A stretch of 64,000 nucleotides of DNA from Methanobacterium_B sp963703015 (lineage in GTDB: Archaea > Methanobacteriota > Methanobacteria > Methanobacteriales > Methanobacteriaceae). Below are positions 9,334 to 18,488 of the stretch, piece after piece; the first letter of the stretch is position 1; every line of letters starts with the position of its first letter. The stretch is taken from NCBI GenBank assembly GCA_963703015.1, contig OY969779.1, positions 1,054,001-1,118,000 of the forward strand. Reading direction: 5' to 3'. The notes below the pieces were generated by a model, which was not told the origin of the DNA, made no database searches, and saw nothing but the letters and a program-made list of their open reading frames with translations. A program made the position numbers and the translations under genes.

Positions 9334-9663
9334 TTAACTTCTCGGCCAGTACATGATTATAAATACTCCGAATAGAGCTATAGTCGCACCTATAATTTCA
9401 AATCTATCTGGAGTTATTTTATCAACTTGCCATCCCCATAGAAGTGCCATGAAAATAAATACCCCACCATAAGCTGCGTATACCCTTCCAAAGTTTGCTG
9501 GTTGTAACGTGGGTATGACCCCGTAAAGAACCAGGATCACGGCACCGAGTATTGCGAATTCAATTCCCCTACCTTCCCTAATCCAAAGCCAAATCAGGTA
9601 GCCTCCACCTATCTCAAATAAACCAGCCAACACAAAGTAAAATATTGATTTTAAGTATTCCAT
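9334..9663 (-). CDS. YnfA-like small membrane protein (UPF0060)
   Basis: A 109-residue inner-membrane protein with four transmembrane helices and the family pattern: AGLFEIGGGYLIWLWIREGR near the N-terminus, then YGGVFIFMALLWGW and, at the end, GATIALFGVFIIMYWPR. UPF0060 (YnfA) is widespread in bacteria and distantly resembles small multidrug transporters; the substrate is unknown. The gene stands alone between the lipid reductase and the PH-domain gene. Scattered presence in archaea would fit gene transfer, but nothing in base use shows this by eye. Confidence 0.85.
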   Translation of the reverse strand: MEYLKSIFYFVLAGLFEIGGGYLIWLWIREGRGIEFAILGAVILVLYGVIPTLQPANFGRVYAAYGGVFIFMALLWGWQVDKITPDRFEIIGATIALFGVFIIMYWPRS

Positions 9664-9828
9664 TTAATCACTTCGTTATTTTCAATTTTAGAGATTTTTT
9701 TCACATAATGAAAAAAATTAGAAAATGAGGTTGTAAAGAATCGTAAAATTAATCAAATATTTTTGATTGTTACGATTTTGCTTCTTCTCCTGTTTGAGTA
9801 ATTTTTTACGATAAAAAAAGGAAAATGT

Positions 9829-10452
9829 TCATAGTTTAAATTTTTTATCGTACTCCTCCATTATGGATCTTCCTGTGATTTTGGGTTCTTCTGTTTTTTT
9901 GGGAGTTTTAGTTTCAAATTCAGGCTCATCTCCATCGATCATTCTGTTGATGGTGTTCTCCACCTCTCCAGGATTTGGGATATCTTCGAGTATTATGCTG
10001 GTGTTGTCATGTCCCCCAAACACTTCAATATCTCCAGAATTGGATAATCTTTCCATTACGCTCTGAGATACAACTATGTCCTGAATTTTGTTGTAATGCA
10101 TATAAGCTGATTTTTTCCTTATTACCCCACTTTTTAACATTACTCTCTGGTTTGTTAGGGTGTAGTAGGTGGATCTCCATGACATGTAATTCCATAAAAT
10201 CCAAATAAGGAGCAACAGAATAACTATCACAATCAAGTCAGTCGTTCCTTCTACAAATGGTATGTTAATGAATGCTCCAACCCTTCCCTGCACCATAGCA
10301 GCATATCTTATCAAGGTTGTGAAGAAGTACACGAGTATTAAAACTATTATAAATTTAATGATTGCAGATTTTAGACTTACAACAAATCTGGGCCTGGTCT
10401 TAAATAATATTCTTTCTCCAGGAATTGAACTTCTTTTATTTCTATCAAACAT
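9829..10452 (-). CDS. PH-domain (DUF304/bPH2-like) membrane protein
   Basis: About 207 residues: two hydrophobic segments (about 30-50 and 72-92 from the chosen start) followed by a bacterial-type pleckstrin-homology region with TYYTLTNQRVMLKSGVIRK and YNKIQDIVVSQSVMERL, the hallmark of DUF304 proteins. A charged, proline-rich C-terminal tail ends the protein. The function is unknown; relatives are membrane-anchored and often linked to envelope stress. A TTG at 10461 is in frame, but the ATG at 10452 with TAAGG upstream is preferred. It is transcribed away from the UPF0280 gene, and the two share a 70-base divergent promoter region. Confidence 0.72.
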   Translation of the reverse strand: MFDRNKRSSIPGERILFKTRPRFVVSLKSAIIKFIIVLILVYFFTTLIRYAAMVQGRVGAFINIPFVEGTTDLIVIVILLLLIWILWNYMSWRSTYYTLTNQRVMLKSGVIRKKSAYMHYNKIQDIVVSQSVMERLSNSGDIEVFGGHDNTSIILEDIPNPGEVENTINRMIDGDEPEFETKTPKKTEEPKITGRSIMEEYDKKFKL

Positions 10453-10522
10453 GATTATCAAACCTTACTCTCTTGTTGATTATCTAAATATTTTATGTAG
10501 TAACTACAGATTAATTACTCAG

Positions 10523-11308
10523 ATGAAAGCTAAGCCAATATTTGAAGAGAGGATAACAATTGGAGAAACTGAACTGAAGATCAGATCAGATTTAATTGTA
10601 CCCGAACTTTCAAATTATATTATAAGTTTACGTTCACAGCTTAAAGGATATATCAGGAAGAACCCAGATTTTCTTACAAGTTTTGAACCGGTGACAATTC
10701 AAGGAATATTAGACAATAATTTAGGTCCTGATCATGGCCAGAATAGCGATGTTCCATTAATAGTTAATTTAATGAGCAGAGCCGGAAGAAGGGCAGATGT
10801 TGGCCCCATGGCCGCTGTTGCAGGCACAATTTCCCAGCTTTCAATGGGTTATATGGTTGAAAATGGTGCTAATTTTATAATCATTGACAACGGTGGAGAC
10901 ATATCCCTTGAAATAAATAGAGATGTGGTGGTGGGTCTGTATGCAGGAGAATCTTCCCTTTCAGGAGAACTGGGTTTTAAAATAAAACCTAAACAAACAC
11001 CCATGGGAATATGCACATCATCGGGAACTGTGGGTCATTCAATCAGCTTTGGACGAGCTGATTCTGTGACGGTGTTTGCAAATGAATCTAGTATTGCAGA
11101 TGCTCTAGCCACTTCAATCGCCAATGAAGCAAACGGAAGCAAGGATGAAGATGCAGTCCAACGATCCCTAGAGCATGCTGAAGAATTTAAGAAAACCATG
11201 CGCGGTGTCATGGTGGTTGTTGGTGAATCTGCAGGAACACTTGGAAGGATCCCGCAGTTGGTTCAAACAGATAAAAAAGTAGTTTTAGGTGATCTTTTCG
11301 AAGTTTGA
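10523..11308 (+). CDS. UPF0280 family protein (ApbE-like fold)
   Basis: The open frame runs back to 10262, but that upstream part lies opposite the PH-domain gene. The conserved protein begins with MKAKPIFEERITIGETEL at 10523, giving 261 residues, the usual family length. Family segments seen are MSRAGRRADVGPMAAVAGTI (about 90-109), FIIIDNGGDISL and GICTSSGTVGHSISFGRAD. The last block resembles the FMN-handling region of ApbE flavin transferases, to which UPF0280 is distantly related. The exact reaction is unknown; the family is common in methanogens. It converges on moeA with a 4-base gap. Confidence 0.78.
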   Translation: MKAKPIFEERITIGETELKIRSDLIVPELSNYIISLRSQLKGYIRKNPDFLTSFEPVTIQGILDNNLGPDHGQNSDVPLIVNLMSRAGRRADVGPMAAVAGTISQLSMGYMVENGANFIIIDNGGDISLEINRDVVVGLYAGESSLSGELGFKIKPKQTPMGICTSSGTVGHSISFGRADSVTVFANESSIADALATSIANEANGSKDEDAVQRSLEHAEEFKKTMRGVMVVVGESAGTLGRIPQLVQTDKKVVLGDLFEV

Positions 11309-11312
11309 TCTT

Positions 11313-12566
11313 CTACCAGTTTCCAAGGGAATGAACCGCCACCATGGTGCCCTTTTCAACTATCTCCACGTTTTTTCCAATTTCAATGTAGCCATCAGCT
11401 TCAGCAAGAGATGTAATTGCTCCAGAGTCCTTTAAAATAGGTATTGCATTGTCCCCATCTATCTTAACAAGTAGGTAATGTTTTCTTCCCTTAGCAGGCC
11501 TGTATCTTTTTGAAAGCTCGAGTTCTACAGTACTTGTTTTGTTTAATCGAGATTTAGTTTCAATTGAAGCCATTTCCCTGAGGAATGGTGCAAAAAATAG
11601 TTGGAAAACCATTGAAGCTGCAACAGGATTTCCTGGAAGTCCAACCACATATTTGTCTACACCATCATTTTCAAAACGTCCAATGATGGTTGGTTTACCG
11701 GGTTTAACAGCTATTCCATGGACCAGTACCTCACCTAAATCTTCCAAAACTTGTCTCAGAACATCACCTCGTCCTGCAGATGTGCCTCCGGAAGTGATGA
11801 TAAGATCCATGTCTTGACAATCGATTATTTTTTGTTTCAGATCATCATAATTATCCTTAACTATCTCAGTTTTGACTGGTACACAACCACAAGCTGTGAC
11901 TGCGCTTGAAATAGTTTGGGAGTTGATATCAAATATTTTTCCATATTTGATCTCTTCATCGTGACGTATCAATTCATTTCCAGTTGATATTACTGCTATT
12001 TGTGGTTTTTTATAAACAGTAACCCTTTTCAAACCTATAGCACTTAAAACTCCAATTTTTTCAGGGGTTATGGTGGTGCCCTTCTTAAGTAGAAGATCAC
12101 CCTCCATTATGTCTGAACCTTCCTTTGCCATGTTCTGACCCATTGTCACACCTTCATGTATGAAAATGGTTCCATCCTTCTCTTCTGTATATTCCACCAT
12201 GACAACTGCATCTGCACCTTCAGGCACAGGAGATCCTGTTCCCACTTCTGTACAAAAACCCTTTTTTACAATTTTTTTGGGAACATCCCCTGCACCTATA
12301 ACTTCTAAAAGTCCAAGTTTAACCGGATCATCTTCTGAAGCTGGGAATGTGTCCTCAGAAACCACAGCATATCCATCCATGGTTACCTTTCTAAAGGGTG
12401 GAAGATTTATTGTTGCACGAATATCTTCGGCCAGCACTCGATACAGAGAATTTTCTATCGAAACATCTTCGTTCTTTTTGATTGTCTGAAAATTACTGAT
12501 AATTCCCTTGACATCATCGGGGTTCTTTATGTCCAGAAATTCGTTTCCCATATCAACACGTTCCAT
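11313..12566 (-). CDS. moeA: Molybdopterin molybdotransferase MoeA
   Basis: MoeA inserts molybdate (or tungstate) into adenylylated molybdopterin, giving the pterin cofactor used by formylmethanofuran and formate dehydrogenases in methanogens. Seen motifs: VTMDGYAV near residue 63, the long EGADAVVMVEYTE segment, TSGGTSAGRGD (about 258-268) of the MoCF-binding domain, and GLPGNPVAA (about 313-321). The C-terminal beta domain ends in EKGTMVAVHSLGNW. Length about 417 is standard and has no extra LysR-type or substrate-binding domain. A TTG three bases upstream of the chosen ATG is also possible. No other molybdopterin gene is adjacent. Confidence 0.93.
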   Translation of the reverse strand: MERVDMGNEFLDIKNPDDVKGIISNFQTIKKNEDVSIENSLYRVLAEDIRATINLPPFRKVTMDGYAVVSEDTFPASEDDPVKLGLLEVIGAGDVPKKIVKKGFCTEVGTGSPVPEGADAVVMVEYTEEKDGTIFIHEGVTMGQNMAKEGSDIMEGDLLLKKGTTITPEKIGVLSAIGLKRVTVYKKPQIAVISTGNELIRHDEEIKYGKIFDINSQTISSAVTACGCVPVKTEIVKDNYDDLKQKIIDCQDMDLIITSGGTSAGRGDVLRQVLEDLGEVLVHGIAVKPGKPTIIGRFENDGVDKYVVGLPGNPVAASMVFQLFFAPFLREMASIETKSRLNKTSTVELELSKRYRPAKGRKHYLLVKIDGDNAIPILKDSGAITSLAEADGYIEIGKNVEIVEKGTMVAVHSLGNW

Positions 12567-13346
12567 CAATTATAATGAATTTGAAATTAAATAGTTTAAC
12601 TACTAAGATATGTTTTCAATCTATATTAGTGTGTTGTGTTATTAATTTGGCTGAGAACTTTTCATATGCTCTTACCAAACTAAAATATAATCCATCAAAC
12701 ACACTATTCTCCTTGAAGTTAGGGTTTGTTAAAATAGAAGATGCCTTGAGAAATCTATGAAACTTGGAGTTTAGTTCCATCATCTTACAAGTGGTTTCAA
12801 CATAGTACTCTTCTTAGTTCCACATCTATATGCAACCACATATATTTAATCAGGATCACCAGGTCAATTAAAAACCTGCAAAATACATCTTGAATATTTA
12901 AAAATAGTTGCCCATGGAATATTTATTTGATGGGAACTGGTTTCAATTGGAGGTGTAAAAAAAAGAATTTGAAGTTTAGAACTAGTATGTATTTCATGAA
13001 AAAAAGTTTATTAGAGTGTAAATTTATCAACGTCCACAATGCAAATATGATCACCTAAAGACATCATCTTGCCCAATACATTTCACAAGGTATGTTCTTA
13101 ATCTATTGAGCCATAAAACCATCAAATAATTCTTTAAATTTTTAGTACCATGAAATTTTGAAACAAAATCTGCTTGTAAAAGCTCTCTTATATATACCCC
13201 AAAACACTAAATAAAATAAGAAGGTTAAATGATCGATGCAATATGTTAATAAACTATTTATGGTTGTTAATATGATTTTACAATTTAAGTGAAATTCACC
13301 ATTATTCTGAAGATCAATATTAACTTCACAGAAAGGAGGAGAGTGT
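12567..13346. other. Long spacer between moeA and aIF1A
   Basis: About 780 bases without an intact gene. A 61-codon plus-strand frame at 12575-12760 shows no recognisable protein features and I regard it as chance. The right half holds a possible decayed coding segment on the minus strand (listed separately). A TATA-like CTTATATATA near 13188 may belong to an aIF1A promoter. The region is strongly AT-rich. Confidence 0.5.
13011..13206 (-). pseudogene. Possible decayed coding segment, origin unknown
   Basis: Reading the minus strand in all frames gives protein-like pieces that only connect across frame changes: RELLQADFVSKFHGTK, then KELFDGFMAQ-stop-IKNIPCEMYWA, then KMMSLGDHICIVDVDKF ending at a TAA at 13011. 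I count at least one stop and two frame changes. The pieces could be chance in AT-rich DNA. I could not assign a family, so this is a tentative call that a similarity search would settle. Confidence 0.25.
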
Positions 13347-13652
13347 TTGACAAGAGGACAAAATCATAGCCCACAAGAAGTTAGAAGAGTACGATCACCC
13401 CGCAGAGGGGAAATTCCAGGGGTAGTCGAGCAGATACTCGGCCATGGAAAGCTAAAAGTCAGATGCGCAGATGGAAAGACAAGATTATCTAGGATTCCTG
13501 GAAAAATGAAAAAGAGGATCTGGATAAGGGAAGGAGATGTGGTTTTAATAAAGCCATGGGATTTCCAGAGCGATGAGAAAGCAGATGTTATATGGAGATA
13601 CACCCGAACTGAAGCCAACTGGCTTGAAAGACGTGGTTACTTAAAACTCTAA
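13347..13652 (+). CDS. eif1a: Translation initiation factor aIF1A
   Basis: aIF1A binds the A site of the 30S subunit during start-codon selection. The 101 residues form one OB-fold (S1-like) domain: RRVRSPRRGEIPGVVEQILG, KVRCADGKTRLSRIPGKMKKR, then IREGDVVLIKPW, with the C-terminal RRGYLKL. The start codon is TTG, placed 7 bases after the strong GGAGG at 13335-13339; a nearby GTG at 13343 is out of frame. It leads the cluster aIF1A, RIO1, KH protein, Top6B, Top6A, although the 180-base gap to rio1 suggests that rio1 has its own promoter. Confidence 0.97.
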   Translation: MTRGQNHSPQEVRRVRSPRRGEIPGVVEQILGHGKLKVRCADGKTRLSRIPGKMKKRIWIREGDVVLIKPWDFQSDEKADVIWRYTRTEANWLERRGYLKL

Positions 13653-13848
13653 ATAATCTTTTTATCAATGCAAAAATGGTTTAGAATTTAAACAGTTCAA
13701 TGAAAGGGACTGATAAAAATCCATACTATTTTAAACTTAAAATCTTTTGATCTACTAAATTATTTCTTAAATACTGTTCATTGTAATTTAATAGATAACA
13801 TAGAGTAAATACTAATTTGAAGTTTTTAAAAGCATTTTGGTGAAATTA

Positions 13849-14619
13849 ATGTGCTCTAAGGTATCGAAAGCAGATAATGACTTGAGAAAACTCCTATCTG
13901 AAAAGCGTTTGAAGGGTGATGAAGACAGGAAAGTAGGGAGTGAAGTTTTTGACAGGCTCACACTTGAAACCCTCTACAAACTTGCTAAGATGGGTTACGT
14001 TAACCAGCTTCAAGGAGCCATCAGTACAGGAAAAGAAGCTAATGTATTTAAAGGAGTAGATGATCAGGGAAATTTTGTTGCTGTGAAAATATACCGAGTA
14101 AGCACTTCAGATTTTAAAAAAATGCAACAGTATATCCAGGGAGATCCAAGATTCAATGTAAAAACTTCCAATAAACGCCAGATCATTAATACATGGGTTA
14201 CTAAAGAAATGAGAAATCTTAAACGAGCTCTCGATGTTGGTGTAAAAGTACCAAAACCCTTAGTGGCAAAAAACAACGTTCTGGTCATGGAATTCATTGG
14301 TGATGATATTGGAAATCCTGCACAGTTAATGAGACAAACAAAAATCTCAAATCCTGATTATGTTGTAGATAAAATACTGAATTATGTTAAAATACTTTAT
14401 AATAATGCTAAACTTGTTCATGGCGATTTATCAGGTTACAATATTTTAATTAACGATGGAGAACCTGTTATTATTGACATTTCACAAGGAGTTACAGTCG
14501 ACAATCCAATAGCAAGGGAGCTTTTAAATAGAGATATAAACAATTTAGTCAATGATTTTAAAAAAATGGGTGTTGAGATATCCAAAGATGAGATTAAAAG
14601 TAAAATTATGGATGTATAA
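13849..14619 (+). CDS. rio1: RIO1-type serine/threonine kinase
   Basis: RIO1 is an atypical kinase/ATPase that acts in late maturation of the small ribosomal subunit. The ATP-binding loop STGKEANVFKG, the lysine of VAVKIYRV, the catalytic loop LVHGDLSGYNILIN and the metal-binding VIIDISQGV (DFG-like) are all intact. About 256 residues is the normal archaeal length. In-frame TTG (13837) and GTG (13840) codons precede the ATG, but GGTGA at 13840-13844 is a good ribosome binding site for the ATG at 13849. The Dim2-like KH gene follows, and the two proteins work together in pre-40S maturation in eukaryotes. Confidence 0.94.
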   Translation: MCSKVSKADNDLRKLLSEKRLKGDEDRKVGSEVFDRLTLETLYKLAKMGYVNQLQGAISTGKEANVFKGVDDQGNFVAVKIYRVSTSDFKKMQQYIQGDPRFNVKTSNKRQIINTWVTKEMRNLKRALDVGVKVPKPLVAKNNVLVMEFIGDDIGNPAQLMRQTKISNPDYVVDKILNYVKILYNNAKLVHGDLSGYNILINDGEPVIIDISQGVTVDNPIARELLNRDINNLVNDFKKMGVEISKDEIKSKIMDV

Positions 14620-14677
14620 GATTAGTAAAGTATATTATAAAGGATATGAATATATTTATATAACTTGAGGTGAGATC

Positions 14678-15256
14678 ATGCCTAACACAGAATACCTCAA
14701 AATTCCCCGCGAAAGAGTAGGGGTCTTAATTGGGAAAAACGGCATTACTAAGGATGAAATTGAGAATTTAACTAAAACAGACATAAACATTGACAGTGAA
14801 ACTGGAAGTATTTCAGTATCCCCAACAGAAGAAACTGAAGACCCACTGGCTGTCTGGAAATCAAGATACATTGTTAAAGCTATTGGTAGAGGATTCAATC
14901 CAGAAATTTCTTTAAAACTTCTAGGTGATGAAACACTCTTGGAAATAATTAATTTACCAGATTATGTTGGTAAATCCAAAAAGGCCATACTGAGACAGAA
15001 AGCCAGAATAATTGGTAAAGAAGGACGTACCAAGGATATTATCATCGATATGACTGGTGTTAATATTTCGATCTATGGAAAGACAGTTGCCCTCATTGGA
15101 GGTATGGAACAGATACACATAGCCAAAGAAGCCGTAGAAATGATATTAAACGGTGTAAGGCACAAAACTGTTTATGCATTCCTTGAAAGGAAATCAAGGG
15201 ATATGAAAATCCAAGAATTCCATAGAATTGCAAAGGATGAAACAGACATTATATAA
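14678..15256 (+). CDS. KH-domain rRNA-processing protein (Dim2/Pno1-like)
   Basis: Archaeal relative of Pno1/Dim2, which binds the 3' end of pre-16S rRNA. The 192 residues hold two KH domains: the first with VLIGKNGITKDEIENLT (about residues 13-29), the second with ARIIGKEGRTKDIIIDMTGV (about 108-127), the latter with the GxxG-type loop GKEGR. It follows rio1 by 58 bases and has a GAGGTGA ribosome binding site 4 bases before the ATG. Adjacency to RIO1 and aIF1A supports a role in small-subunit assembly and initiation. Confidence 0.88.
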   Translation: MPNTEYLKIPRERVGVLIGKNGITKDEIENLTKTDINIDSETGSISVSPTEETEDPLAVWKSRYIVKAIGRGFNPEISLKLLGDETLLEIINLPDYVGKSKKAILRQKARIIGKEGRTKDIIIDMTGVNISIYGKTVALIGGMEQIHIAKEAVEMILNGVRHKTVYAFLERKSRDMKIQEFHRIAKDETDII

Positions 15257-15329
15257 ATTCAAATTTATAGATTTTATAAATTTTTAAATACTTGATTATG
15301 GATTCATAATCATTTTAAGGAGGCTAAGT

Positions 15330-16946
15330 TTGGAGAGAGAAGCATCAGAACTTTTTGAAGAATTTAAGGAACTTACAGCATCTGAATTTTTCAGAAGGAA
15401 CAAACAAATGCTGGGATTCTCAGGAAAAATAAGGTCCCTCACAATGGTATTTCATGAGCTGATTACAAACAGTTTCGATGCAGCAGAAGAGGCAGGAATA
15501 CAGCCCGAAATATCCATAGACCTTAAGAGAGTTGACAAAGACCATTACATACTTAAACATAAAGATAATGGGCCAGGAATTCCAGAAAATTACGTCACCA
15601 AAGTGTACTGTACCATGTTTGCAGGTTCTAAGTTCAGGAACATTCAGTCCAGGGGACAGCAAGGTTTGGGTTGCAGTGGATGTGTGTTGTTGTCTCAGAT
15701 GACGACAGGTAAACCTGCAAGAGTAATTTCAGGTTATAAAAAGGGAGATGAACTTAAAGGAGTTGAAATGACCTTTAAAATGGATGTTAAAACCAATAAA
15801 GGTCTGATACTCAATAAGAAAAAAGTGGATGTAGATTCTACTGGTGTTGCTATTGAACTTCAGTTCAAGGATGTATCCTATTCATTAAGTGAACAAGGTG
15901 CATTTGAGTACATTCGAAGGAGTATGATTGCCAACCCCCATGCAAAGGTTACTTTCAGAGATCCTACAGGACAGCTGTTTATTTTCCACAGGGCAACTGA
16001 AATTATACCACCACTTCCAAAAGAAGTTCTTCCACATCCTAAGGGAGTTACAGCTGATGATTTAATATTCATGGCTAAACACACCGATAAAAGGAGATTT
16101 AGAAGTCTTTTAACCAGTTCTTTGTCAAGGATGTCCGCAAAGAGGGTGAATGAGATCGAAGAAATAACCAAGATCGACCTAAATAAAAGACCTAAAGACA
16201 TGAAATGGGAAGAAGCAGAACAGATTGTTGAACTGTTTGCTCAGATGGATTTCATGGCACCTCCTACTTCTGGATTGATCCCAATTGGAAAGGAACAAAT
16301 TGAAAAGGGTATTAGAGAAATTTTAGACCCAGAATTTGTGGCAACAACCACCAGGAAACCTAGAACTTATCGTGGAGGAGTTTCTTTCATTATAGAAGCG
16401 GGTATTGCCTACGGAGGAAATTCTGGAAGGGTTGTTGGAGATCAGAAACGATCTGAAATTATGAGATTTGCAAACAGAGTTCCATTGAGCTTTGATCAGG
16501 GAAGTTGCGCTCTTACAGAAGCTTTGAAGAGTATTGATTGGAAACGATACGGAATACGCGATATAGAAAACACTCCCATAACTGTTTTCGTTAACATCGT
16601 ATCTACCAACGTACCATACCTTTCAACAGGCAAACAGAGTGTTGCTCCAGAAGATGAAATTCTTCATGAGGTCAGACAGGCCACAATGAAAATTGCAAGG
16701 AGTCTCCAAAAGTATCTTAATGCAAAGAGGGCAGCTAAGGAAGAGGAAATGCGTTCCAAAATATTTGAAACCTATGTTCCTGTGATCCTAAAGGAAGCAG
16801 CTATATTGTCTGGAAGAGATGTTCCAGAGTATGATTATATACTTGCAAAGGTTACCAGAAGACCTAAAATTCTGGATGAAATCGACAGTGAAACATTACA
16901 AGAGTTAACTAATGATGATATGGTAGGAGATAAGGATGACGAGTAG
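15330..16946 (+). CDS. top6B: DNA topoisomerase VI subunit B
   Basis: ATPase subunit of the type IIB topoisomerase that relaxes supercoils and decatenates DNA in archaea. GHKL motifs are clear: HELITNSFDAAEEAG (about residues 41-55), DNGPGIP near 80 and GQQGLGCSG near 110. The transducer domain follows, with the phosphate-contacting lysine probably in TGKQSVAPEDE near 434. Length 538 is typical. The start is TTG with AAGGAGG at 15317-15323, 6 bases away. The stop overlaps the start of top6A by 11 bases, the usual coupled arrangement. Confidence 0.97.
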   Translation: MEREASELFEEFKELTASEFFRRNKQMLGFSGKIRSLTMVFHELITNSFDAAEEAGIQPEISIDLKRVDKDHYILKHKDNGPGIPENYVTKVYCTMFAGSKFRNIQSRGQQGLGCSGCVLLSQMTTGKPARVISGYKKGDELKGVEMTFKMDVKTNKGLILNKKKVDVDSTGVAIELQFKDVSYSLSEQGAFEYIRRSMIANPHAKVTFRDPTGQLFIFHRATEIIPPLPKEVLPHPKGVTADDLIFMAKHTDKRRFRSLLTSSLSRMSAKRVNEIEEITKIDLNKRPKDMKWEEAEQIVELFAQMDFMAPPTSGLIPIGKEQIEKGIREILDPEFVATTTRKPRTYRGGVSFIIEAGIAYGGNSGRVVGDQKRSEIMRFANRVPLSFDQGSCALTEALKSIDWKRYGIRDIENTPITVFVNIVSTNVPYLSTGKQSVAPEDEILHEVRQATMKIARSLQKYLNAKRAAKEEEMRSKIFETYVPVILKEAAILSGRDVPEYDYILAKVTRRPKILDEIDSETLQELTNDDMVGDKDDE

Positions 16947-18012
16947 AAAAGAACATTCCTTAAAGAGGAGAGACCTTGCAGTTAACAAACTGACTAGTCT
17001 CGGTGACAGGATCATCGATGATGTTGCTAAACAGACTGTTCCAGCAATACGTGTACCATCAAGGGGTACTTCTAACATTGTTTACGATGAAGACAGGCGT
17101 TACTATGTACTGGGAGATCGCTATGGACAGAGATCCCTTGGAAATGTTAAGCAGATCAAAAAGATTGGTCAAATGGTTTATATGGCTAATTTCTGTAAGG
17201 GACTTGTTCAAACAGGTAAAACCGCAACTTTAAGGGAAATGTACTATGTTTCAGAGGGTTGGGACATAGACTTTGGAGACCAGCAGGAATCCAACATAGT
17301 AGGTGAAGATTTAGAAGTTACTCTTGGGATCACACGTGAAGATTTAGGTTTAATGCCAGAAGAGGATGGTGCCTCAGTTTATGGTGATATAACTCTCAAA
17401 GACGATGATGTTGAAATCAATGCCATGAGAATGGGTAAGTCAGGCTACACAATATCACCAACCATAGATGAGGTTGAACTACTAGACCACAATGTGGAAA
17501 GGGTCATAGCTGTGGAAACCATGGGTATGTTCCACAGGATGGTTCAAGAGAATGCTTATAAAAAATTCAACACCCTAATTGTAGGACTCAAGGGACAGGC
17601 TGCACGTGCAACCAGAAGATTCCTTAAAAGGGTTAATGAAGAACTTGGACTTCCAGTTTATATTTGTAACGATGGAGATCCATGGGGATTCCATATTGCC
17701 ATGGTTATCATCTCTGGAAGTGCAAAACTTGCACATGTGAACCATGAACTTGCCACACCAAATGCCAAGTTCCTTGGAGTTACAGCATCAGACATAGTCA
17801 ATTACGATCTACCTACAGACCCACTCAAGGACATAGATGTTCTAAGGCTCAAGGAACTTTACAAGGATCCAAGGTATCGTGACGAGTTCTGGAAGGTTGA
17901 AATCAAGAAAATGCTTAAAATAGGGAAAAAAGCAGAACAGCAGTCTTTCTCGAAATACGGGCTCGAGTATGTTGTTGATACATACATCCCAGAAAAACTT
18001 GACGCACTATAA
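16936..18012 (+). CDS. top6A: DNA topoisomerase VI subunit A (Spo11 family)
   Basis: Cleavage subunit of topoisomerase VI and archaeal relative of Spo11. The catalytic tyrosine is in TLREMYYVSEGW (about residues 98-109) of the winged-helix domain, and the Toprim metal-binding motif NDGDPWGFHIA is near 237-247. Length 358 is normal. It is translationally coupled to top6B and is followed by a hairpin plus T-run terminator, so the unit ends here. Confidence 0.97.
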   Translation: MTSRKEHSLKRRDLAVNKLTSLGDRIIDDVAKQTVPAIRVPSRGTSNIVYDEDRRYYVLGDRYGQRSLGNVKQIKKIGQMVYMANFCKGLVQTGKTATLREMYYVSEGWDIDFGDQQESNIVGEDLEVTLGITREDLGLMPEEDGASVYGDITLKDDDVEINAMRMGKSGYTISPTIDEVELLDHNVERVIAVETMGMFHRMVQENAYKKFNTLIVGLKGQAARATRRFLKRVNEELGLPVYICNDGDPWGFHIAMVIISGSAKLAHVNHELATPNAKFLGVTASDIVNYDLPTDPLKDIDVLRLKELYKDPRYRDEFWKVEIKKMLKIGKKAEQQSFSKYGLEYVVDTYIPEKLDAL

Positions 18013-18341
18013 AATAAAATGTGCTTAAATTGGTTGAAACATTTTTCAACCACCTTTTTTTTTATTTTTTCTTAGTACATAGTCCATTTCTAGTTAACGA
18101 CAAAAATTACTATTTTTAATGTTACAGTTCGTTTAAATAGGCAAAAATAAACAAATCACTAGATTTTTTTTTATAATTTAAATGTAATTTTTTCTTTTAA
18201 TTACTAATAACCATATATCGAATACAAAATCAATTTGAATTATATTTGCATGAATAACCTATCATCCAAATTAAAATCTTATCAGTCTGGTACTAAAAAA
18301 ATTTAAAGAACGGGTAACATATTATAATTAGGTGAAGATCT
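18013..18341. other. Spacer after top6A
   Basis: About 330 bases without a gene. It begins with the top6A terminator and continues as AT-rich DNA with many T and A runs. Apart from the ribosome binding site GGTGAAG at 18331-18337 for the next small gene I see nothing else in it. Confidence 0.6.
18032..18066 (+). terminator. Hairpin and T-run terminator after top6A
   Basis: A perfect 8-base inverted repeat, GGTTGAAA (18032-18039) and TTTCAACC (18044-18051), with a 4-base loop, is followed within 3 bases by a run of ten T and a further T-rich stretch. This is one of the few clear hairpin-type terminators in the window. Confidence 0.7.
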
Positions 18342-18488
18342 ATGGCAGAAACAGAAACTGTGAAATGTGGAAGATGCGATGAATGGTTCGAACTTGAAAG
18401 GGAAAAAATTGCCAAGATAAAAAAGGAAGGAAAAGTTAAGGAATATATTTGTCCAGACTGTGATGAAGAGATAAAGGCAGATGAGTAA
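18342..18488 (+). CDS. Small zinc-ribbon protein, 48 residues
   Basis: A short gene with a good ribosome binding site (GGTGAAG, 18331-18337) and an ATG start. The protein begins MAETETVKCGRCDEWF, has a lysine- and glutamate-rich linker, and ends near YICPDCDEEIKADE. The two CxxC pairs (residues 9/12 and 37/40) make a compact zinc knuckle. The function is unknown; such mini zinc ribbons in archaea often belong to transcription or ribosome-associated proteins, but nothing here decides. A T-run follows at about 18520, so it is probably its own transcript. Confidence 0.75.
   Translation: MAETETVKCGRCDEWFELEREKIAKIKKEGKVKEYICPDCDEEIKADE

Noticed and set aside
10262..10522. N-terminal extension of the UPF0280 frame
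   Set aside because: It lies opposite the PH-domain gene and the known family begins at the ATG at 10523.
12575..12760. 61-codon plus-strand open frame after moeA
   Set aside because: No ribosome binding site, no recognisable motif, and such open lengths are expected by chance in AT-rich DNA.
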